Source of the DNA: Omphiscola glabra
Taxonomy: Eukaryota; Mollusca; Gastropoda; Lymnaeidae
NCBI GenBank assembly: GCA_964017045.1
Contig: OZ024808.1
Location: 24,721,918 to 24,785,917, forward strand
DNA length: 64,000 bases
Reading direction: 5' to 3'
Below, in pieces: positions 54,230-64,000 of the stretch (the first letter of the stretch is position 1; the number at the start of each line of letters is the position of its first letter). Under the pieces are notes generated by a model. That model did no database searches. It was not told the origin of the DNA and saw nothing but the letters and a program-made list of their open reading frames with translations. Made by a program: the position numbers and the translations under genes.

Positions 54230-54940
54230 ATGGCGTAATTTTTAGTCATGGGGGAGGACTTGGTGTAAGAAAATACGCAGTTCCCATGTAACGGGAATGA
54301 AAAGCAACGACGTCCTGGAGCTGGCTCGATCTAAATTTTTTAACGTTGGATATGTCTATCAAACCTTTGTTTATATTTCAATACAATAAAACCTTATAGT
54401 CGTCAGCAGTATTATTTGGCAGTACACCACCGTCGCAGTATTGTTTGAGGAAAAGGTATGGATTTATAGTCTTTTAACAAAATTGAAAACAAATGATTTC
54501 TAAACGAGAAATGTGTTGAGATTTTTTGTGCACGCAGGGCCATCACGTGATTTTCGAAGGCCCCGCTGCCACTTTTCAGTTTTTTGCCCCCCCCCCCTGC
54601 ATTCCAAGACGGTAATTCCAACCACATCCCACATCTAAGGCCCCCTTAGATATATGTAGCTCCCCCGGGGGCCGCTGGGGTCGCAGTGCCCACGCAACGG
54701 CTCATGTGCATGTGGGGGTTGTTAAAGTTGCTGATGGAAATCATAAATTACCATAAACAAAGTGTTTCGCTTACACGTGTGTGTGCTTTGAATGTTGTAA
54801 TGTTGAACTGTTATGGACTTTTTATCATTGAATTAAACCAAAAAAAAAACAAAATATTTATTGTTACAACCCAATAAGAATCGTTTATAATCATTTGTTA
54901 CAGTAATGTGGTCGGTAAGCGCCCTTCACGTCAGCAATTG
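54230..54940. other. No supported gene
   Basis: A GC-rich, palindromic patch at about 54530-54690 (C run, aaggcccccttag, gctcccccgggggccgctgg) may be a remnant of a repeat. A 63-codon plus frame (54686-54877) has no recognised motif. Confidence 0.4.
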
Positions 54941-54944
54941 TGTG

Positions 54945-55412
54945 ATCAAACATTGTATCAAACATCGGTATGAAACATCGGTATCAAACATTGGTATCAA
55001 ACATTGATATTAAATATCGGTATCAAATGTAGGTATCAAGCATTGGTATCAAACATCGGCATTAAATATCGGTCTCATACATAGACATCAAGCATCTGTA
55101 TCAAACATCGGTATCTAACATCGGTATCAATCATCGGTATAAAAATCGGTATCTAACATCAGTATCAAACATTGGTATCAAACATTGCTATCTCACATCA
55201 TTATCAAACATCGGTATCAAACATGGATATCAAAAATCGGTATCAAACATCGGTAGTAAATATCAGTATCAAACATCGGTTTTAAACATTGACATCAAAC
55301 ATCGGTATAAAGCATTGGTATCAAACATAGGTATTAAACATCGGTATAAAGCATTGGTATCAAACATCGGTATTAAACATCGGTATAAAAAATCGGTATC
55401 AAACATTTTTAT
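54945..55412. repeat. Degenerate array, 13-bp unit, about 35 copies
   Basis: Variants of CATCGGTATCAAA (attggtatcaaac, atcggtataaag). Two longer, nearly identical blocks at 55300-55375 show local duplication of several units. Confidence 0.92.
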
Positions 55413-55518
55413 CAAAACAGGCATGTTTATATTTTTTTTCGTATTTTGTGTAGACGGTAACATCTGTTCGTCATCTGTATTTAATCATGTGAGATAGACA
55501 TTTTGTATAAAATGCAAA

Positions 55519-56085
55519 CTTTGTATCGATGCCAACATTTGTATCAACGCCAACATTTGCATCACTGGCAACATTTGTATCAGTGGCAAAATCTGTATTG
55601 ATGCCAACATTTGCATCAATGCCAACATTTGTATCAGTGGCAAAATTTGTATCGATGCCAACATTTGCATCAATGCCAACATTTGTATCAGTGGCAAAAT
55701 TTGTATCGATGCCAACATTTGCATCAATGCCAACATTTGTATCAGTGGCAAAATTTGTATCGATGCCAACATTTGTATCAACGACAACATTTGCCTCAAT
55801 GCCAACATTTGTATCAGTGGCAAAATTTGTATCGATGCCAAAATGCCAACATTTGTATCAGTGGCAAAATTTGTATCGATGCCAACATTTGCATCAATGC
55901 CAACATTTGTATCAGTGGCAAAATTTGTATCGATGCCAACATTTGCATCAATGCCAACATTTGTATCAGTGGCAAAATTTGTATCGATGCCAACATTTGC
56001 ATCAATGCCAACATTTGTATCAGTGGCAAAATTTGTATCGATGCCAACATTTGTATCGATGCCAACATTTGTATCGATGCCACAG
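55519..56085. repeat. Higher-order array, 54-bp unit of three 18-mers, about 10 copies
   Basis: The 54-bp block joins TTTGTATCAGTGGCAAAA, TTTGTATCGATGCCAACA and TTTGCATCAATGCCAACA. All three plus frames and one minus frame stay open, giving overlapping frames of up to 230 codons. One block near 55840 has a partial unit (atgccaaaatgcc) that changes register, after which another frame is the open one. Confidence 0.96.
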
Positions 56086-56341
56086 CTTTGCTCTCATAAC
56101 TATTCGTCTCTTGTGGTCTATGTTTGAATCGGCGATTGATAAAACCAATCTTGCTCACGTTAGGGGCCAAAGTCTTTCTACACAGTTCAGTGGCTTGTTA
56201 CATTTTTTAAAAAAAAAATAAGTGAAACATAAATTTAGCCGATAGAGACAAAGTCCAGATTGTTGTAACCGAAAAAACCTACAACAATTCCTTTAAAAAA
56301 AAGCATTTCTTTAAAAAAATATTTTATCACTAGATATATAT

Positions 56342-56805
56342 AGCCCGCAAAACATTGGCGACAGCATTGCGGGAACTTCCCATCTACTAAAAGTTACTGG
56401 ACAAAACATGAACGCACATTTAAGAATCCAAATTTTTGCTACACCCCTTCCCTCATGATACGTCCCTGCACTCTTTTTATTTCACGCCCATGAACTATAT
56501 TAAATATTTTGATGTCCCAACAACTTGAGAACCGAATATTTTGTTTACACCATACTTAAACTGAGTCGATTTCATTTGTCGAAAAGAAAATATTACGCAG
56601 TTGCGTTACATTAAACAAAATCATTCATCGTAGTTATCGGGAATTATATTTTTGCGCAATATTGAATTCATTATTGAACCACAATTTCTTTCAAACATAA
56701 AATTATTTGTAATATACTCTCAACACCGAATTTGCCGATTAGGAAGCGGTCCACTAGGAAGCAGTCCACGAGTCACACCAGAAGCGAGATATAAGAGATA
56801 ATCTG
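56342..56805 (+). repeat. Dispersed repeat family B, copy 3
   Basis: Starts tatagcccgcaaaacattgg and ends near tcacaccagaagcgagata. It shares all blocks with copy 2 and has about 90 extra bases near 56610-56700 (ttatcgggaattatattttt). Confidence 0.8.
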
Positions 56806-56809
56806 TGAT

Positions 56810-57330
56810 TTTTATCTCACGTTTATAAACAGGCCATTGTTTTGAGAAGTTGAGCTGATCCTATACAGCTGAAATTACCTATAGACAGTGGACTGGATAC
56901 AGTCTGAGAAGCCTGGGCGGTCCTTGATTTTGCAGCACTTAATTTACGGGAAACTACAATGAACCAAAACAAGCTTTGTACTTTAAGCTTGAGCGACGAA
57001 AATGGCGCCTCAAAAAAAGTGCAGCTCGGGGCGGAACATTCACTCCACACCCCTCACCGCTTCCTACTTCAGTGGTTATACAGTTTATTATCACAGAATT
57101 GTTACGTTATAACCCATCAAAGTTTTGTGGATGTCCGAATTGACATGTACGAAGTTTCATGCCTTTAAAACATAAGTATTTATATGTCTGATTAGTTGGA
57201 AAATTGTGTTTATTAACTGATAAAAACACGTAAATGTATTTATATCTATAGCTATAGGGTAGCCATTATTTAACATTAAGTTAAATAACAAAATTACAAG
57301 TTAAACAGTTTAAATCACTACCTTGTCAAA
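56810..57330. other. No supported gene
   Basis: Two overlapping frames on opposite strands (56823-57050 minus, 56959-57168 plus) of 75 and 69 codons cover a patch of balanced composition (cgacgaaaatggcgcctc, tgcagctcggggcgg). No motif recognised. It might be an exon fragment or retroposed copy. Confidence 0.3.
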
Positions 57331-57334
57331 AATA

Positions 57335-57445
57335 GTGTTATCAAGGGGGATGCAGTGAGTAGCGCCCGGGGCATGATGCCCCCCTTGCCCCCCCCCTCGA
57401 TACGTGACTGGGGGGGATGTGCAGCAACAAAAAAAAAAAAAACCA
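57335..57445. repeat. C/G-run-rich patch
   Basis: Contains two runs of 7-8 C, a run of 7 G and an A run, with a palindromic-looking gcccggggc near 57363. Confidence 0.6.
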
Positions 57446-57449
57446 ACAA

Positions 57450-58785
57450 ACAACTAGCCCTGACAGGTGAGCAGATATTAGTCTGCTTAAAGACACGATC
57501 TTTAAACATAAGATAAAAGAATCACAAATCGGCCCGAAACGTGCAGACTCTCTAAGAAACAACAGTGAGTTGTTTGCACCAATCGGCGCATTGCTAGCTT
57601 CTATCAGACGAACTGTTTTGGTTGGTGGGACTTGCTTCTTGTTTGGACAGAGTTGCGGAACGTGCTGAGATCCGGGTAGTTGCTAATTATTCTCGCGAGG
57701 TCTGCCGGACTATTGCAGACGACACAAGAATATAGGAAAGCAATCGGGAATTTGGGGGGAGGGGCGGGGAAGAGAGAGAGAGAGATATAGAGAGGGAGAG
57801 AGAGAGATAGATAGTTTGCGCCCGTAATCAGACGTCACGGAATCTTTAAATGGTTCAGAGGTTATCAAAACTTGAAATTAACAAAATTATGTCTTAAACC
57901 ATTGTCAATAAGATCGATAGCATATATCTGATGCAATTTTATTGTATCTTAGTGAGTAATAATATTTTGTCCTAATTATTAATTTAGAAGATACCAAATA
58001 TTTATGAACTACGCGTAAACACATATCAAAGTAATATAAACACACAATTTAGGTAAGACGTCGCTCCGCTAAATTATTTTTAGTGCTACTGAAAGTCGGC
58101 TGTGGTACTAGCAGAAATACCGATAATTTCTTCGGGTCCATTTCATTTACAATTTGTAAAATTCTGGATCAAATTGGTGCCTTGAAAATACTTTTCATTA
58201 AGATTAAGAATTATATAAATCTGTAGCATTCCGCAAACCAGAAATATAAAATAGATTCTAAAAATGTAGCAAAAGTGTACAAGGCTAATACGTAAAAAAA
58301 AACTTGACATAGATCAGATGAAGCTAATGAAAAGTCGGGTAAAGGCTATGGGGACGAGCTAGCTTAATTTGGTGAGGAAACCCACATGTCATGCTAGTGT
58401 TCGCGTAGCGGTGTGGTTTAATAGCTCAACAGCGGAAGTGTGTCACGTGACGGCTTATCCATTTGATTGGTTGGTTAAATTGTACAATTAGAAAGAGAGG
58501 GCGGAGATTAAACTGAAAACACGAGAATAGAATTTTGATCGAAAAGAAAAGGCTTGACGATGGACACCAAATGAAAATAAAAGATCAGAGGTGTTTTTTT
58601 TGCCGGGGTAGGGGAGACATTTATTCAGGGGCATTAATGACTCTTGTAACATGGTGGGGCAACATAAGTAGGTCAAAGATGGTTTACTAAACTTGCTACT
58701 TCGGACGAATGAGAATTACGACATGATACAACAAACAATATTATTGGGAAAAACATTTCTTATATTGATAATATTTCCACAACGT
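57450..58785. other. No supported gene; short GA tract
   Basis: About 1.3 kb with no tandem array except a (GA)n tract at 57770-57812. No gene recognised; a minus frame at 58488-58676 lacks motifs. Mixed composition makes this one of the few stretches where unseen exons could lie. Confidence 0.35.
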
Positions 58786-58789
58786 TATC

Positions 58790-59124
58790 AGTGGTGCTAC
58801 AACCCATGTAGGACCCTGGCCTGATCAACCACATCCATCCATTTGGACATCATCATCAGTGGCAATGCAGCCCATGTAGGACCCTGGCCTGATCAACCAC
58901 ATCCTTCCATTTGGACATCATCATCAGTGTCACTACAGCCCATGTAGGACCCTGGCCTGATCAACCACATCCATCCATTTGGACATCATCATCAGTGGCA
59001 ATGCAGCCCATGTAGGACCCTGGCCTGATCAACCACATCCTTCCATTCAGACATCATCATCAGTGGCACTACAGCCCATGTAGGACCCTGGCCTGATCAA
59101 CCACATCCATCCATTCGATCCATG
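58790..59124. repeat. Minisatellite, 68-bp unit, 5 copies
   Basis: The words cccatgtaggaccctggcc start at 58803, 58871, 58939, 59007 and 59075, exactly 68 bp apart. Each unit has tgatcaaccacatcc, a catcc/cttcc choice and catcatcatcagtggca. The unit resembles the end of a dispersed retroposon rather than random DNA. Confidence 0.95.
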
Positions 59125-59129
59125 TCTTT

Positions 59130-59450
59130 CTGCCCCATGCGCAGATACCAAGCTGTTGTACGCCATTCTCTGCATCGTGTAAAAATCCATCTCCCCATTC
59201 AACATGCTTTTCAATTGAGGCAATTGATGATTACATTTTTAGAATTAAGCAAAGAATTCGATCTTTAACCATCTCCAAAAATTTAATGTTGAGCTCAGAA
59301 GAGTTTATGAATTTTAGAAGTGAGGAATCAATGGCTTGTCATGTAAAAGTTCTGGTGTGGATGAGTTGAATATGCATTAGATTTTGTTTTGTCTCTATAC
59401 ATCTGTTCTTTATTATATATATGTATTTTATGTTAATATCACCATTATGT
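59130..59450. other. No supported gene; possible body of retroposon family C
   Basis: AT-rich plus-strand sequence leading into the family C 3' end. No coding content seen. Confidence 0.4.
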
Positions 59451-59455
59451 CTCTT

Positions 59456-59545
59456 TTTTAATATTTGTATGTACAGCGCGGTGAGCCTAGCCCTAGGCTG
59501 GGGTACCATGCTATATAAGACAACAAATAATAATAATAATTATTA
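59456..59545 (+). mobile_element. Retroposon 3' end, family C, copy 2
   Basis: Words tgtacagcgcggtgagcct, agccctaggctggggtacc and atgctatataaga, then a (AAT)n tail (59525-59545). Same order as 42530-42670 on the opposite strand. The 5' extent is unknown. Confidence 0.72.
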
Positions 59546-59689
59546 TCAAGTTTCACATCACAAATAAGTTCTTACTTAGTGACCGGATTTTCGCCCCAAG
59601 CTTAAAAAAGGGCTGACATATCATGCACGTATGATCAAGTAAGTCATTCATAGAAAACAATGGGTGTGAACTACTTGATCAAATATTAT

Positions 59690-59937
59690 GTGAGTTGGGC
59701 TGGGTGAAAGAAATGGCGCGACTTTCCATGAGCAGCGGCAACACCTGACACACTTGCGTCTATTGCCTCCGGCCTTCCAACCCCCAGCTCCTGATACCCT
59801 CGCTGTGTAGCCCTTGCGACCAGTGAAACATCCTCTTCAACACCAGGCACAGAAACATTGCGAATCTTCTCTGCATACGTAGGTGCCACAATGATCAATA
59901 CAATGGTCGTGGTCCCGTAAGATATAGAAGAAGAAAT
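59690..59937 (-). repeat. Dispersed repeat family A, copy 2
   Basis: The minus strand starts at a CTTCTTCTATATCTTACGGG-like end and covers the part shared with 856-1000, plus about 110 bases not seen there. It contains an open 70-codon frame (59686-59898) with a start MIIVAPTYAEKIRNVSVPG; this looks like a by-product, but it might be the relic of a mobile element protein. Confidence 0.65.
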
Positions 59938-59944
59938 GTACTCA

Positions 59945-60310
59945 TTAATTTAGAATTGAAGCCTAAAAATATTTACACGGGTAGTTTAAAAAAATACTTC
60001 TTGTAGGCGTTGCATAATTAAAATATGTTTACACCAATAACAAATTTAGAGCAATAAAGTCACCCTGATGTTGTTTTTTTTATAAGTTCTATTTGATCTT
60101 TGTTGCAATATTTAAATGTTCGAGAGGTTGGCGCCAGCAGAGTTGGAAGGGGGGTGCGGAGTTATTGTTTTTGTTTTCTTCCATTTATTTAGGGATTTTA
60201 AGCCAACAGCAGAGTTTTATGTTCAAAGTAGGGGGTGCCAAATATCTTTGTTAGCTCTGCGCGGAACATATCCTGGCTAAGCAACTGGTTGGGGGAACAC
60301 AAGGTTTAAG
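59945..60310. other. No supported gene
   Basis: AT-rich stretch, nothing recognised. Confidence 0.5.
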
Positions 60311-60314
60311 GCTC

Positions 60315-60740
60315 CTGTCCGGGACCCTGTCTGGGATAACCTGTCTAGGACTCCTGCCTGGGACTCTTGTCTGGAAATCCTGTATGGGACTACTATTTGA
60401 GACTAGTGTCTGTTACTCCTGTCTGGGACTCTTGTCTGGAAATCCTGTATGGGACTACTATTTGAGACTAGTGTCTGTTACTCCTGTCTGGGACTCTTGT
60501 CTGGAAATCCTGTATGGGACTACTATTTGAGACTAGTGTCTGTTACTCCTGTCTGGGACTCTTGTCTGGAAATCCTGAATGGGACTACTATTTGAGACTA
60601 GTGTCTGTTACTCCTGTCTGGGACTCTTGTCCTGAAATCCTGTATGGGACTACAATTTGAGACTAGTGTCTGTTACTCCTGTCTGGGACTCTTGTCTGGA
60701 AATCCTGTATGGGACTACTATCTGAGACTAGTGTCTGGGA
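60315..60740. repeat. Minisatellite, 65-bp unit, 6 copies
   Basis: The unit TGTCTGTTACTCCTGTCTGG, GACTCTTGTCTGGAAATCCT, GTATGGGACTACTATTTGAG and ACTAG repeats with single-base changes; left copies are shorter. Confidence 0.95.
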
Positions 60741-60865
60741 GATTGAGTTGTGTTCAAAGTCTCGTTATTGTGTTCCGAGCTGATATTGTGAAGTTGTCTT
60801 TAAAAAAAAAAAAGTAACATGAAAAAAGTCAAGTCGAGTCTTGAATGAGCATTGTAATGAAGCTA

Positions 60866-61092
60866 AGTGATAATAATAATAAAGTTCATTTGAAAAATCA
60901 CGCTTCATCCCCAAAGGCTCGAAGCGCGGTACAAAAACAAAGCTGGGAGATAATAACTAGCTGGAAAAGATGGTAGACAACATCACCCCAGAAGGTGTTT
61001 GCGGAATAGATGAGTTTTTAAATTTGTTTTGAAGGACTCCAGCGTCTGGCTGTTTCCGAGAACGTCAGGAAGGGTGTTCCAAATGGTTGCCA
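60866..61092 (-). mobile_element. Retroposon remnant with trinucleotide tail, family C-like
   Basis: On the minus strand the words ttgtaccgcgcttcgagcc and ggggatgaagcg stand before a (TTA)n run (60868-60883). The part to 61092 (tttttaaatttgttttgaag, ggctgtttccgagaacgtc on the plus strand) resembles, from memory, a common metazoan retroposon body. Assignment is tentative. Confidence 0.45.
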
Positions 61093-61104
61093 TAAGCCTC
61101 CCTG

Positions 61105-61440
61105 TAGTCTTCAATAAGTATCGTAATGCAGCAGTATCGTATTGCAGCTGATTGTCATATGGCTCGCCGTAGTCTTCAATGGGTATCGTAATGCAGCAGT
61201 ATCGTATTGCAGCTGATTGCCATATGCCTCGCAGTTGTCTGCAATGAGTATCGTATGGCCGCTGATTGCCCTATGCCTCGCAGTAGTCTTCAATGAGTAT
61301 CGTATTGCAGCTATTTTTGTCATATGCCTTGCTGTAGTCTTCAATGAGTATCATATGACAGCTGGTTGCTTCGTGCTTCCCAGTAGTCTTCCATGAGTAT
61401 CGTAATGCAGCAGTATCGTACTGCAAAGGGCTTCCGTACG
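61105..61440. repeat. Irregular minisatellite, about 60-bp unit, 5-6 copies
   Basis: Repeated phrases cagtagtcttcaatgagtat, cgtaatgcagcagtatcgta and ttgcagctgattgccatatg in variable combinations. Confidence 0.9.
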
Positions 61441-61640
61441 CCTCGCTATAGCCACCTTAATTATTTATCGATATTTCTCCGAGTCGATTGTTTGATACGC
61501 GTATTGCTAATGAAAATTTCATTGGATGAAGAAGATTCTATTTTGACATCACTTAATTGACTGATTGTAATCAATATCGAAATGTGAACGACGTCGACTT
61601 AGAATGACAGAAAGTAAAGATATTTAAAAACGATAAAGCT
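61441..61640. other. No supported gene
   Basis: AT-rich spacer. Confidence 0.5.
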
Positions 61641-61644
61641 GTGA

Positions 61645-61905
61645 CAGCCGTGTTGCCGCATCACTAACACAGAACCACTACCACAGAGCTAGGGGCTTCG
61701 AAGATAATATCTGCGGCACAGCATCACTAACACGAGTTAGGGGCTTCGAAGTCAATAGCTGTGGTGCAGCATCACTAACACGGAGTTAGGGGCTTCGAAG
61801 TCAATAGCCGTGGTGCAGCATCACTAACACAAAACCACTACCACAGAACTAGGATAATATCTGTGGCACAGCATCACTAACACAGAACTAGGGGCTTCAC
61901 AGTCA
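61645..61905. repeat. Minisatellite, about 45-60 bp unit, 5 copies
   Basis: Repeated phrases gcagcatcactaacac, aggggcttcgaagtcaatag and accactaccacagaactagg. Confidence 0.9.
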
Positions 61906-62097
61906 TCCATGCTGGTCTTCTGCTTCGGGCTAATAGCCGATTGGGATAGACTCGTCAGCCAAGTATTGGAAATAAATATAGTTGGAAGGACGTGAACGCT
62001 AAATATTTTTTTAAAGAAAAGGAATCTACTGAATCAGTAAGACAGCAATCGATTGTGCAGAATTACAAATAAGATATTCAACCAACAATATTCTACC

Positions 62098-62215
62098 CCC
62101 CCCCCCCCAAAAAAAAGAAACAACAACAAAAAACAACAACAAAAAACAACAACAAAAAACAACAACAAAAAACAACAACAAAAAACAACAACACAAAAAA
62201 AACAACAAAAAACCA
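62098..62215 (+). repeat. C run and AAC/A-rich array, about 13-bp unit
   Basis: Eleven C followed by AAAAAACAACAAC-type units, about eight copies. Cys/Phe/Val-rich frames on the minus strand are artefacts. Confidence 0.95.
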
Positions 62216-62330
62216 ACCAATATTGTTTGCGTTAGGTAGGGGACACAAGTAAAATGAAAATAAATTCCACATATTAATTAAAAATAAATACTTTTCTTTT
62301 TGCCTTTATCATCTTGAACAATCGTCTTCA

Positions 62331-63565
62331 CGCATACAGCCATAGTTTACATGGACGGTGTAAATGTAAGTTGTTGCGCCTACAGCCATAGTTTACATGG
62401 ACGGTGTAAATGTAAGTTGTAGCGCCTACAGCCATAGTTTACATGGACGGTGTAAATGTAAGTTGTTGCGCCTACAGCCATAGTTTACATGGACGGTGTA
62501 AATGTAAGTTGTTGCGCCTACAACCATAGTTTACATGGACGGTGTAAATGTAAGTTGTTGCGCCTACAGCCATAGTTTACATGGACGGTGTAAATGTAAG
62601 TTGTAGCGCCTACAGCCATAGTTTACATGGACGGTGTAAATGTAAGTTGTAGCGTCTACAGCCATAGTTTACATGGACGGTGTAAATGTAAGTTGTTGCG
62701 CATACAACCATAGTTTACATGGACGGTGTAAATGTAAGTTGTAGCGTCTACAGCCATAGCGTACATGGACAGTGTAAATGTAAGTTGTAGCGTCTACAGC
62801 CATAGCGTACATGGACGGTGTAAATGTAAGTTGTTGCGCCTACAACCATAGTTTAAATGGACGGTGTAAATGTAAGTTGTAGCGTCTACAGCCATAGTTT
62901 ACATGGACGGTGTAAATGTAAGTTGTTGCGCCTACAGCCATAGTTTACATGGACGGTGTAAATGTAAGTTGTAGCGCCTACAGCCATAGTTTACATGGAC
63001 GGTGTAAATGTAAGTTGTAGCGTCTACAGCCATAGTTTACATGGACGGTGTAAATGTAAGTTGTAGCGTCTACAGCCATAGTTTACATGGACGGTGTAAA
63101 TGTAAGTTGTTGCGCATACAACCATAGTTTACATGGACGGTGTAAATGTAAGTTGTAGCGTCTACAGCCATAGCGTACATGGACAGTGTAAATGTAAGTT
63201 GTAGCGTCTACAGCCATAGCGTGCATGGACGGTGTAAATGTAAGTTGTTGCGCCTACAACCATAGTTTAAATGGACGGTGTAAATGTAAGTTGTAGCGTC
63301 TACAGCCATAGCGTACATGGACGGTGTAAATGTAAGTTGTTGCGCCTACAACCATAGTTTACATGGACGGTGTAAATGTAAGTTGTTGCGCATACAGCCA
63401 TAGTTTACATGGACGGTGTAAATGTAAGTTTTTGCGCCTACAACCATAGTTTACATGGACGGTGTAAATGTAAGTTGTTGCGCCTACAACCATAGTTTAC
63501 ATGGACGGTGTAAATGTAAGTTGTTGCGCCTACAACCATAGTTTACATGGACGGTGTAAATTTAA
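62331..63565. repeat. Satellite, 46-bp unit, about 27 copies
   Basis: The unit is TACAGCCATAGTTTACATGG, ACGGTGTAAATGTAAGTTGT and AGCGCC. Variants are tagcgcc, tagcgtc, ttgcgcc and ttgcgca at the junction, and tttac or cgtac inside. A nine-unit block repeats: tggacagtg occurs at 62766 and 63180, 414 bp apart. Confidence 0.97.
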
Positions 63566-63597
63566 GTAGTAAGACTGTGAGTTAATCACTTTGTTAT

Positions 63598-63924
63598 TCA
63601 GATCCGCTCATTATCTGTTTTTTTGGAGAACAAATAGATTTTTTCAAACACCACCAGGGGCCAGAGCTCTTGTCCTCGGTAAATCCCCTGGCCTTTGATC
63701 CTCCATTGTTTGTGATCTCTCTTCAAACGGTTGAACTTAGACAAATCTCCACTGAGCTTAATTCGAGTCAAAAATAAATTGATAACCCACGAGAAGGCAA
63801 TTGTCATTGGATAAGTTTGTATGCTCCAGGGAGCCCGAATTGGGTCATCAGTCTTAACACTACTCTGTAAGAGTAAATGGTGTGCTCTCTCAAGGAATGT
63901 ATTTTGTTCCAGCACCACGGGCAA
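63598..63924 (-). CDS. Unrecognised 108-codon open frame
   Basis: The predicted product starts MPVVLEQNTFLERAHHLLLQ and has a possible short hydrophobic segment in the middle (IAFSWVINLFL). It is not repetitive and has ordinary composition, so it stands out from the artefact frames, but no motif, splice site or relative is recognised. It could be a piece of an interspersed element or chance. Confidence 0.18.
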   Translation of the reverse strand: MPVVLEQNTFLERAHHLLLQSSVKTDDPIRAPWSIQTYPMTIAFSWVINLFLTRIKLSGDLSKFNRLKRDHKQWRIKGQGIYRGQELWPLVVFEKIYLFSKKTDNERI

Positions 63925-64000
63925 TCGACTTTAAGGCAATTAAGTTTGAATTAAACACTGCAGCTACAGAATATTAAGTAATGGATGTGTTGGTACTTAT

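Noticed and set aside
55519..56221. 230-codon frame with MPTFVS repeats
   Set aside because: Lies in the 54-bp higher-order array; several frames are open and a partial unit changes register without harm.

Overview
The window is animal nuclear DNA, most likely from a freshwater pulmonate snail or close relative (inference). It is AT-rich with no dense coding. It carries fragments of non-LTR retrotransposons, many short hAT-type elements with terminal inverted repeats, dozens of tandem arrays, and one convincing protein-coding exon with spliceosomal borders. Nothing looks bacterial, viral, organellar or plasmid-like. The snail guess rests on remembered reports that hAT elements of the SPIN group occur in the pond snail Lymnaea, and on the style of the repeats; it is not proven here.

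Layout. 1-7 kb: remnant of a LINE reverse transcriptase, a hAT element with an 8-bp target duplication, one exon of a class A G-protein-coupled receptor (minus strand, 3871-3971) squeezed between two minisatellites, then a SPIN-like element split by a 5'-truncated LINE. 7-16 kb: successive minisatellites with units of 15, 20, 28, 33 and 47 bp, purine tracts and another SPIN-like copy. 16.1-22.3 kb: one 6.2-kb satellite with an 18-bp unit and higher-order periods of 54, 864 and 972 bp. 22.3-34 kb: a cluster of small DNA transposons (two Harbinger-like copies around a hAT copy) and about a dozen arrays, mostly with 26-29 bp units. 34-44 kb: two 3' ends of one LINE subfamily, a 1.15-kb array of a 72-bp unit, three SPIN-like copies, an inverted-repeat element and a CpG-rich stretch. 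44-64 kb: a 1.8-kb array flanked by direct repeats, a tRNA-derived SINE, another SPIN-like copy, copies 2 and 3 of a dispersed ~450-bp family, and arrays with 13-68 bp units ending in a 1.2-kb array of a 46-bp unit.

Nearly all long open frames are by-products of tandem repeats whose units are free of stops. The longest (1,864 codons, 16724-22318) lies in the 18-bp satellite and does not behave like a gene. The window is best read as intergenic and intronic DNA shaped by tandem amplification and by waves of hAT and LINE insertion; the receptor gene is the only host gene I can support.
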